Assembly (NCBI GenBank): GCA_033977485.1
Contig: CM066983.1
Location: 113,560,605 to 113,624,604, forward strand
Source: Hydrangea macrophylla
Lineage: Eukaryota > Streptophyta > Magnoliopsida > Cornales > Hydrangeaceae
Direction of reading: 5' to 3'
DNA: 64,000 bases
In this document: piece after piece, positions 35,592-44,677 of the stretch
Position numbering within the stretch: the stretch's first letter is position 1
Layout of the letters: every line of letters starts with the position of its first letter
Notes under the pieces: model-generated
Told to the model about the DNA's origin: nothing
Database searches by the model: none
What the model saw: the letters and a program-made list of their open reading frames with translations, nothing else
Translations under genes and position numbers: made by a program

Positions 35592-35670
35592 GAAAGTGAG
35601 GAAGACATGCGGAATGAGTATCCGTACTTGTTCGACGCTTGAGGTAAAGTTTGGGGACAAACTTCCTTTT

Positions 35671-35682
35671 TGGAGGGGAGAG
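35671..35682 (+). other. Polypurine tract
   Basis: TGGAGGGGAGAG lies directly before the 3' LTR and would prime plus-strand synthesis. Confidence 0.9.
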
Positions 35683-35683
35683 T

Positions 35684-37800
35684 TGTCACACCCGTTCCAA
35701 AAATTTATAGTTTATCATGCATAATTGTAAATTGAGAAGTTATCAATGTTAATTGATAATGGTGGATTGGGGTTGACTGTGAGTCAACAGTAAGGTGTCA
35801 GTGAGGACACGGGAACATGGAAGTTCATATTGCATAATCATGAGTAAATGGCATTTATATGATTTAAATGTTATTTGACTTTATCTGGTAATTGTTGAAT
35901 AGTAATTATACCTGTATAGTATAATTCTGGTAATTTTGGATATGATAGTCATTTTGAGAACTGTGGTGAGAACGTGAGAGATACGTTAATTAAAAAGGTA
36001 TGTTGTGTAGAGATTTCACATAATATAGTTTTCGGACGTTATTTTGGACCCAAACGAAACTTAGTCGAAAACTTTTGAAGATTATAGTTTTTACTCGTAA
36101 AGGCATAAAATGGATGTGCGCGAAGTTTCGAGAACTAATTAGAAGTTTGAGGAACTCGTGAGGGGGTAAGCGTAATTTCAAGAAATTTTGCCTATAAATA
36201 GATGAGGATGAGATTCATTCTCATCCAAACTTTCCATAAATATCTAGAGAGAGGAGAGAGAAAGGAGATTTGGAGCCAACGGGCTTTGCGACGCCGATCG
36301 ACGACCATTCGTCCGTAAGATTTTCTCCAGATTTCAGATTTGAACTCGTGGAGGTAAGATCTACGTTTTGATACCACTTAGGTCATGTTTGGCCAATGTT
36401 TGTAAAAGTATTAATTTTGGACTTTTGGGAAAAACAGGTATAAACTTGTAGGAATCGTACCAAATTCGAAATTCGACGTTTATTTAGCCTCCTAGTCGAT
36501 CCTTCAAAGTTTGGGAGAAATCGCACGAGGTATGAAGTTCTAACTTGTGAAATATAGGGAAATACATGTTTTATATTTCGACGACGAAATTGTGATCCGG
36601 GCGAAATCCATGTGTTAATTGTAGGCCCGTTAATTATGCACGCGCTAAATTGTGAAAAGCATGTCTAAATTTATGCGAGCACGTTAAGTTGTCTATGTGG
36701 GTCAAAGGGGAGTCTTATACAAATTCATGCCGGAGTAAGCTTCTCGATGTTTGAGAATTTAGTAGCGACGGCTACTGTGCATGGTTGATAGACTTGGACT
36801 TGCCATGGCACTTGTGGATACAATGGTTGATAGACTTGGACTTGCCATTGGTATCGCGGTTTAAGGCTTGGACTTGCCGCTACCGGATGAACGCGTATTT
36901 TTCTTCCTAGAGACTATTGTATGATTTATGAGATTAAAGCATGTTTCTTCATATATTGTACATGTTAGACTTGTACGCTCAGCATATAGCTGAGCAGTGG
37001 AGATGTACTCCATTGCAGGTAAAAAGAAAGACAAGAAGAATCGTAAGGAGTGAGGCCGAGGAACGCCGGAGATTTCACACTTGTATATGTTTTGGTTGTT
37101 TTGTTTTAAATCCTGAAATTTGTGTAAGGATTGGTAATATGTTGTAATAGAACCATAGATTAGTTCTATAGTATTGTAATCTTGTAATTGAACGTCTGTA
37201 ATTATGTTTTAATACGTTAAAAATCAGTTGTGGTTGGGTTTGTTGTTGGTTTTGAGTAGCATGAGTTGTAATTTTTCAACACAGGCTGCCCAGCAGGGGA
37301 GCAGTCGATGGACCCAGGGTCAGTCGACTGGATCTCGTGTGGCTGAGACACTGTAAGTATTTTATAAGAGAAGTAGTCGACTGACCCCTTGGACAGTCGA
37401 CTGAACACTGTTAATTTTGACCACTGCTTCTTAGAATAGAAAAGCAGTCGACTGGTTTTTGAAAGCAGTCGACTGGGCAGTCGACTGGACCTCTGTTGAG
37501 AATTTAGGGTTTCAGTTCTGCCAGACACAGTCGACTGGACCCTAGTACAGTCGACTGGACAGTCGACTGAACCTCTGTATTTTGAGATGGATTCTTGTGA
37601 ACACTTTTAATTGAACAAAACTTTTTACAACTCCGATTTCAATGAATTTTACAAACTCAGAGGGTAATGTTCCCTAAGTTTTAAATACCCAGGGTTGTTT
37701 TATAGTTCTTTCTGCTGCGTATATTTATATGATTGTTTGGATGAGCCTTGGTGGCGTGCCACGTGTCCTATTTCCACGCGTAGTGGGATGGGTCGTGACA
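35684..37800 (+). repeat. 3' LTR
   Basis: Starts TGTCACACCCGTTCC and ends GGGTCGTGACA, so its terminal inverted TGTCAC...GTGACA is intact. Compared with the 5' LTR it has a 4-base gap near 35900 and lost a base in its first CAGTCGACTG. Confidence 0.95.
37302..37569. repeat. Array of CAGTCGACTG palindromes (3' LTR)
   Basis: Eight exact copies; the first (CAGTCGATGG) and the third (TAGTCGACTG) have each suffered one change relative to the 5' LTR. Confidence 0.93.
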
Positions 37801-38048
37801 ACTTTAGTACTTCAAAGTGGTTTTGGGTAAGAAATATTTTTTTAATGGTAATAAACATTTGATCTGTGATAAGAAACATTTGGTCCCATCAAAACCACCC
37901 AAGAAACGTTTGTTCCTGGGTAAGAAATATATGTTCCACAAAATAAATGTTTCTTATCACTTTGTTCCCATAAAAAGAGCAAATATCTTTTACCCGGGAA
38001 TAAACGTTCTTACCCAAAAACGCTTTGGGGTACCAAAGTCTTTCCTTA
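37801..38048. mobile_element. Main part of the miniature element split by the gypsy insertion
   Basis: The left end (ACTTTAGTACTTCAAAGTGG, TTTTGGGTAAGAA) is the inverted repeat of the right end (TTCTTACCCAAAAACG, CTTTGGGGTACCAAAGT). The interior folds back too (AAACATTTGATC, AAATGTTTCTTATCAC). Its first 12 bases lie on the far side of the gypsy element at 28803-28814. Confidence 0.7.
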
Positions 38049-38200
38049 AAACAGTAGGGACGCCAGTGCAAAATAAATTCAAATAATTTAGAGGATACAC
38101 GAGCAAACAAATTTCACACATTTCTTAGTAGGTTTTATTACAAAATATACCCTTAAAGTTTGGTCTTTGTTTGATTTAGTCTTTATAGTTTTTTTTTTTT

Positions 38201-40024
38201 GTTAACAGGAAAGAGAAATAAAAGCTAACTACCCCTAGCAAAGGAAACACCCAAATAATCAGCAAACAAAGGCCAAACGAGATCGTTTGTAGGGTGGTCC
38301 AAATAAACTGAGCTATCCAACTGATTGACTCCTCTTTTAGCTAGAATATCTGCACAACAGTTTTTTTCATATTTAGTATGAAGCATAGTGTCTTGGACAT
38401 CATGGGGCAAGGCCTTGCAATCTTCAATCATGGCTTTGAGATGGTGATTCTGATCATTACTTCTCAGGAGGTTGCAAGCCATTTCGGAGTCAGATTCAAT
38501 TTCGATATTAGTCTAACCCTTAGTAGCAGCCAATAGCAGGCCTCTTGCCACGATCATCTCTAAAGCATCCTCCAATTCTGCCAACACTTAGATTCCCTTT
38601 GTAGCTATCGTCAGTATTGAGCTTTAAAAAACCTAGAGAAGGAAAAGACCAATTGATTAAGTTTGAGGGGCCGGATTTAGGGCTAAGACTCATTTTACCA
38701 CTATCTTGCATGATCTTTCTAGTGTAAGTATAGATATCACGGATCAAGACAAAGGATGGAGTAGAGGTATGGGTAAAGATTTTTTTGTTTCTTTCCTTCC
38801 AGACATGTCAAATTCCTGCGACGAAAACAATATTCCAAGGTAAGTTAAAGTCAACACAAACTTTCTTATGTAGCATATTAGAGCTTAACCAGTCATTCAG
38901 GGGCAAATTGAAAATATCAACATAGTTAGCATTAATAAGCCTATCCCGTATTGGTTTAGACTTTTTACAATCCCTAAGAATGTGTAAAGTATCTTCATTC
39001 CAACGATCACAGCGATTGCAAGAAGAATCATATGTGATGTTTCTTTGAACCCTCAGAAAGTTAGAAGGGATTCTATCATGGAAACAAGTCCAAAGAAAAT
39101 GTATGTTTCAGCTTGTTGGGGATCTTTAGCTTCCATATAAAAGCCCAAGGAGTGGTAGCCAAATTATGCATGTTGACCACTAATCAATTGGTAGGCACTA
39201 ATAATGCTAAACTTGCCATTAGCCGAGAGAGCCCAAGAGGGAGTATCTCTTAAAGAGAGAGCTCTAAGGGAATCGGGTGTTCAAGATGGCTTTCCTTCAA
39301 ACAGGAGTTAGGATATGATCAATAAGGGAAAAATCCCAACTACTATTGTTAATAATATCATTAACACGGAGATTAGGTAGGGACAGTTAAGATAAATCCA
39401 TTTCCATAGGTCTATCTCCACACCACCAATTTTTCCAGAGATGGGTATCAAGACCATTACAAATAGTCTACTTGGTGCCCAATTCAATAAAGGGTTTGAC
39501 AGTTAGAATGCCTTTCCAAATGTTGGACTTCAAAGTCCTAGAGTTCCAGTCCTCCTGGCTCTCATGAATATACTTGGAACTAAGAATTTAGCCTAAGGAG
39601 ATTGGTCCCTGTTAATAATACTCCAAACAAGTATGCCAAGAAAAACAACATTTTTAGTTTTAGTTCTACGAATGCCCAGACCATCTCTTTTTTTGTCTTG
39701 ACAAACAGTATCCCACTTAACTAGATTAATTTTCCTAGAACTTTTAGTATCTCCCCAAAGAAAATTGTGGTTAATTTTATCAATGGACGTACATACATTA
39801 TTAGGGAGAAGCATGGTTTGCATAAGATGAGTGGGAATGGTGGAGATAACGGATTGGATTAGAGTAGCTCTACCAGCTCTAGACAATAGCAAAGACTTCT
39901 ACCCAGAGAGATGTTTTTGAATCCTAGTCACAATATCAGTGAAATGGGATTTAGAAATACGTTTGTGGATTAAAGGAAAGCCTAAGTATTTCCCGAGATC
40001 CCAAGTCCTAGGAATTCCAGAAGT
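38201..40024 (-). pseudogene. LINE 3' part: end of RT, zinc-binding region, RNase H (decayed)
   Basis: Read on the minus strand. From 40024 the frame gives GIPRTWDLGKYLGFPL, then SRAGRATLIQSVISTIPTH (39893 downward), FLWGDTKSSRKINLVKWDTVC and DGLGIRRTKTKN, the conserved post-RT block of plant L1 LINEs. The zf-RVT-like region follows (39.5-38.8 kb, WHVWKERNKKIF near 38790). An RNase H-like domain comes last: FLKLNTDDSYKGN at 38.6 kb, NLLRSNDQNHHLKAMIEDCK and YEKNCCADILAKRG at 38.4 kb. There are stops (one in LSG*KSLLL at 39902) and frameshifts. Not functional. Confidence 0.85.
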
Positions 40025-40537
40025 TTTTCAGCAATCTATGGCAGTGCTAATCCTCGTAATAGGGATTTGTTGTAGGACAGTATCCAAGACATTTCGCAAC
40101 CCTAAAACAATCCCTGGATGGTTGCTGGACACTTCAACTAGCGTTTTGACCCCTTTGAGAAAAGAAGCTTTTCCTCCTCTTCGAATAGCTAGAGGAACAG
40201 ATGCATTAATTTTAATAATAACCTCAATGCTTGTGGTCTTATTGATCTTGGATGTACAAGTCCCTCTCTGACTTGGACTAATGGCAGGAAGGACCTTGCT
40301 AATATGCCATGGAAAACTCTTTTCCCTAAGGCTACAGTTCAAGTCTTGCCTAGACTGTACTCTAATCGTCATCCCCTCTTGATCAATCTATCTGGTAACA
40401 CTCTTCCCCATTATCCCTATAGAAAACCCCTTAAGATTTGAAAACATGTGGTTTGAACATCAATCTTTTGAAAGTTTGGTTGATTCCACTTGGACGAATT
40501 ATAATCAGGACTTAGTTCTTGGCTCTCAGTCCTTCAC

Positions 40538-42600
40538 TGTTACGACCCATCCCACTACGGGTGAAAATAGGACACGTGGCACGCCACCAAGACTCATCCA
40601 ATCCATTTAAATAATCATAGCAGCAGAAAACATAAGTAGAATCATAAAGAAACTTTTTTAGAACAAAGTGCCTTTGGAAAATGTCAAACTACGAGTCCAT
40701 AAAATCCGTATAAATTTGAAAAGTTAATTATATTTCAAAATAAGAATGAATATGTTAATAGGGACCCTAAAGGTACCCTAAGAATCAATTAGAATCTTTA
40801 AAAAAATTTCAAAAAAGGTAGCATAAAGTACTTGGGCAAAAGGTATTTCAACCGGTCGAATGGGGCCGTTCGACCGGTCGAATGACCCTCTGAAAGAATT
40901 CCTCCCCTTCACTGCAGAATTTTCCTAGGGGTCATTCAACCTTACACGTCAACACACACATTCTTGATTCCAATCTTTCTCCACTATATCAAGACTACAA
41001 GAATATACATGTATCTTGCTAACTTTGAAAAGAAAACAGAAATGAAACAAGTTAGGACTTGTTTGGTTCAATTCTTGAAAACACTATCAACATTCACCCA
41101 AAACATGAATTTGATAAGGAAAGCATTCAAACACGAACTCAAGAGTTTGGATACTTTACAAACTTAACTAAAAGAGGTTTTAATACCTATTACAACATTA
41201 CTACAACCATTCCAAGGTTTTCAAGTTAAGCTCAATACTCTAATTTCTAAAAAATTCATATTACATCATTGGAATAGAAACAACATATACATGGAACGAT
41301 CCCCGGCATTCCCACGGCCTCACTTCTCACACTTCCTCTTTCCCTTCTTTTTATCACTTACAATAGAGTAACGCTCCACTACTCATCTGTATGATGAGTG
41401 CACAATTTTAAATGAATGCATATATGACAATTCATGCTTTAAAACATCAATACATGTCAAAATAGTCTCTAGGGAGAAAAATAAGCATTCATCCGGTAAC
41501 AACAAATCCAACCCTTAAATCATTGCATCCAAGTGCCCTGACAAGTCCATGTCTTAAACCATGCACAGTAGTCGTTGCTACTAAAATTCTCAAACATCGA
41601 GAAGCTTACTCCAGATAACTTGTATAAATCCCTCATTTGACCCATATAATCATCTAGCATGCTCACTTAATCATCTAGACATGTTTTTCACAATATTCAC
41701 ATACAAAATTAACGAGCCTAAATAATACATGAATTTTGCCGGGATCCAAAATATCAAGCCGGATATTTAAAACATATAAATTTCCTATAAACATAGGTTT
41801 AGAATTCATACCTTAAGCTACGATCTTATAACTTTAAGGGAAGCTTCAAAACACCGATATCAAGCTAGTTTTCCAATCACAAGTGAAACCTACGAGTATG
41901 TGCATGTTTTTCAAGAAAACTCAATATTAGGATTTTCGTAAAAAGTTAGCCAAACAAGGCCTAAGAGGTATCAAAACGTAGCTCTTACCTCGAGGAGTTG
42001 AAAAATATAATTTTGGTCGAGAACCAACAGACGGAAGATCGTCGATTGGCGTCGTAAAGCTCGAAGCTCCAAAAATCTCTTTTTTCTCCTAAGCTCCCTA
42101 AGGTTTGGTTTGTGAGATATTTTCAAATATATTATATATAGACAAGATTTTATAAATTTACGTTTAACCCACCACGAGTTCTCGAATCTTCCAATTATCC
42201 CCCAAAACGTCTTAAACATCTATGTTATTGACTCATGAGTGAAAATCTCTATTCCATAAAAGTTTTCGTCTAAGTTCCATTTGTGGTCCAAAATTATGTT
42301 CCGAAAACTATTTTCGTAAATTTTTAGATAACCTACCTTTTGTGCAATGCATCATATTGGTTATCATTAAATCAATCAAAATGACCTTAAACAAGATCAA
42401 AACTATCAGAAATTATACTACACGTGTAAAATCACTATTCATATATACTAGATAATTCAAATAACCAACTTCCCGTGTCCTCGATTAACACCCACCATTG
42501 ACCCACAGTTAACTCCATTCAAAATTATTAATCAACATCAATAATTCATAAAAACAGTTATGCATTTAAAATGATTCCGTTTTCCAAGAATGGTGTGACA
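40538..42600 (-). mobile_element. Solo LTR related to the complete gypsy element
   Basis: On the minus strand it begins TGTCACACCATTCTTGG and ends GGGATGGGTCGTAACA. Both ends, and phrases such as GAGGACACGGGAA and GGTGGCGTGCCACGTGTCCTATTT, align with the LTR of the complete element, but overall divergence is high. The target duplication TTCAC is perfect (40533-40537 and 42601-42605). It interrupts the LINE endonuclease-RT linker. Instead of CAGTCGACTG it has TTCGACCGGTCGAA (40869-40882) and a one-mismatch copy (40847-40860). Confidence 0.92.
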
Positions 42601-42667
42601 TTCACTAACAATGTTAAACATTGGAATCAATCTATTTTTGGTAATCTATTTCATAACAAAAAAAGAA

Positions 42668-42841
42668 GGGTAATACTTGGGACATACCCATTCACACAAC
42701 TTTTGGGACACAATCTAAGAGATGTGTCTATCTCTCTCCTGTGTTATTGTGGGGTCCAGTGACATCACATAAGAGAGATAGACACATTTTTTTAGTTGTG
42801 TCCCAAAAGTTGTGTGAATGGGTGTGTCCCAATCTTTACTC
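42668..42841. mobile_element. Miniature element with perfect 9-bp duplication, in the LINE
   Basis: The ends GGGTAATACTTGGGACATACC and GGTGTGTCCCAATCTTTACTC pair over about 50 bases. Its arms, TGTGTCTATCTCTCTCCTGTG and ATAAGAGAGATAGACACA, also pair. The duplication AAAAAAGAA flanks it (42659-42667 and 42842-42850). Removing it restores the LINE reading FHNKKRMLARI. Confidence 0.92.
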
Positions 42842-44549
42842 AAAAAAGAATGCTTGCCAGAATTTTGGGCATTCAAAAAAGTTTAGCGGCCTCTTACTCT
42901 CATAATTTATTCATGTTAGAAAAGTCTCTTCAGAGAGATTGCATGAATATTTTGGCTAAAGAGGAAATTTTTTGGACACAGAAATCTAGAATCGAGTGGC
43001 TTGCTCAGGGGGACAAGAACACTAAATTCTTTCATGTTTCCACTATTATCCGGCGGAAGAGAAATAGAATTGAACCCTTATGCAATGATGCTGGAGTTTG
43101 GATAAATGATCTAGCGAAACTTTAAATCCTTGTAAAAGATTTTTACAAGGATCTTTTTAATTCTTCTGATCATCATTCCAACCTCAACCTGAGCTTATTT
43201 CCCCCTCTAAATTCCATTGACTTGGTTGCCAAGGATTCTCTGGCTAGACCTTTCTCTAATCTTGAAATCAAGAAATCTCTTTTTGACATGTACCCTTCCA
43301 AATACCATGGGCCGGATGGTTTTAATCCCGATTTTTACCAGAAATATTGGCATATTGTGAATTCTTCGATGACCAAATTTATTTCGGATTGTTGGAGACA
43401 AGGGAGCTACCATGTGGATATTAATAAATCCCTAAGGTGGATAACCCTGAAAGTGTCCGTAACTTTAGACCTATTGGCTTATGTAATGTCATTTATAAAA
43501 TCATGACCAAAGTTCTGGTCAACCGTATCAGACCTATCCTGGATACCCCATAAATCCTTGCCAGAGTAGTTTTATACCATGGAGGAACACTAAAGATAAT
43601 GTGATCATTACTCAAGAGATTTTCCACTCCCTGAACAATAGTAAGAGCTCTAAAGGTGGTGTTATTTGGAAAATTGATCTTGAAAAAGCCTATGATAGAG
43701 TGGATTGGAATTTTTTGAAAAATGCCCTCATTCGTTTTAATTTTCCTAAAAATTGGGTCAAATTTATTAAATATTGTATTACTACTTCCAATTTGGCGGT
43801 TAATTTTAATGGTGAAGTGTTAGAAGGATTCAAACTCCCCCGTGGGATTAGACAAGGTGACCCTATTTCCCCTTGCCTTTTTGTATTTTGTATGAAGATC
43901 CTTTTGTCTTTAATTAATCAAGTTGTTCAAAGTAAAAGATGGAAAGGGTTAAAGGCTTCTAAAGGAGGACCCATTTTCTCCCATCTTTTCTTTGCGAACG
44001 ATCTTATCTTGTTTTCTGAAGCTACTGAGAAGCAACGCACGACTGTGTTGGATACTCTCAATTTTTTTTTGTCATTATAGTTTCAATTCCATTAATTTAG
44101 TCTCTAAAGTTTTTAAATAGAAGTAACATGGTCTATGTGTCCTATTTTGTCAGAGAAGTAGATAGAATTCACTCATTGCTATTCACAATTACACTAACAA
44201 GTGGGTGGGGAGATTGATGGTATTCCACTATTGCCTCTGAAATGTGTGACAGTACATAGCATGTCCCATTATGTCAGCAAAGTTGACGGAATTCATCTAT
44301 GGCTATGCACAATTATGTTGATAAGCGGGTGTAGAGATTGATGATTTTTCATTTTTGCCCTTAAAAAGTGTGACAATGCATAGCATATGAGCAAATTCCG
44401 TAACTTTTCTCACAGAATTGGATATTTGAATCAAATTGCTCCTATTTAAAAACTTTAAGGACCAAATTGATGTAATTGAAAATATAGGGACTAAAATGAG
44501 ACAATACAAAATTTCAGGGGCATGTTTTGTATTAATTATTAAAGCCCTC

Positions 44550-44585
44550 TGGGCCTCTTATTAGTTATTACTCCTATTAGGGTTT
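44550..44585 (+). promoter_or_regulatory. Tim9 promoter: site II element and telo-box
   Basis: TGGGCC at 44550-44555 is a site II core. TTAGGGTTT at 44577-44585 is an exact telo-box (reverse complement AAACCCTAA). This pair is common in promoters of plant genes for mitochondrial and ribosomal proteins. Both lie between the end of the transposon nest (44530) and the ATG at 44678. Confidence 0.7.
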
Positions 44586-44677
44586 TAGAGACCGCCAGTT
44601 CTTGTGAAAAAGTGACAACCCAGTCAGTCAGTTAGCCCCCAAACCCTCCAATTTTTTTTTTTTTGGTTAATTCGAAG

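Larger units (their letters stand above)
28815..37800 (+). mobile_element. Complete Ty3/gypsy retrotransposon, Tekay/Del-like (8986 bp)
   Basis: Two LTRs (28815-30936 and 35684-37800) flank a primer-binding site, one gag-pol frame and a polypurine tract. The target duplication ACTTT is perfect (28810-28814 and 37801-37805). By eye the LTRs differ by about 28 substitutions, nearly all C/T or G/A transitions, plus two small indels: about 1.3%. At the commonly used plant rate of 1.3e-8 per site per year this is roughly half a million years. Order protease, RT, RNase H, integrase, then a chromodomain-like tail indicates a chromovirus. Its insertion splits a miniature element. Confidence 0.96.
38192..44074. 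mobile_element. L1-type LINE with 5' inversion, interrupted by later insertions
   Basis: One LINE insertion bounded by TTATAGTTT (38183-38191 and 44075-44083). A poly-T run at 38191-38200 is the poly(A) tail of a minus-strand element. The 3' part (38201-40024) is in minus sense; the 5' part (40025-44074) is in plus sense. The two parts meet at their 5' ends, and together they cover endonuclease, RT, RT-linked zinc-binding region and RNase H with only about 35 residues missing between them. This is the outcome expected of twin priming. A solo LTR and a miniature element inserted later. Confidence 0.8.
40025..44074 (+). pseudogene. LINE 5' part: endonuclease and RT core (inverted, decayed)
   Basis: From 40026 the plus strand reads AIYGSANPRNRDLL, a stop, DSIQDISQP, then NPWMVAGHFN where functional endonucleases have GDFN; later CGLIDLGCTSPSLTWTNGR and VLPRLYSNRHPLL. 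After the solo LTR, KHWNQSIFGNLFHNKK continues past the miniature element as RMLARILGIQ. The RT core is at 43601-44080: WKIDLEKAYDRVDW, LPRGIRQGDPISPCLF and FANDLILFSEA, in which the first catalytic Asp of FADD is Asn. Stops and frameshifts lie at several points (for example near 43130, 43450 and 43550). Confidence 0.85.
38140..44530. mobile_element. Inverted-repeat element split by a LINE
   Basis: Left remnant 38140-38191 begins ACAAAATATACCCTTAAAGTTT. Right remnant 44075-44530 ends AAATTTCAGGGGCATGTTTTGT. These ends are inverted repeats. The text AATTTAGTC.CTAAAG/TATAGTTT continues across the two remnants if the LINE is removed. Non-coding, about 500 bases when whole. Confidence 0.65.

Noticed and set aside
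39939..40372. 110-aa and 114-aa frames at the LINE inversion joint
   Set aside because: They run across the inverted joint; the real, broken LINE frames (AIYGSANP on plus, KYLGFPL on minus) explain the sequence.
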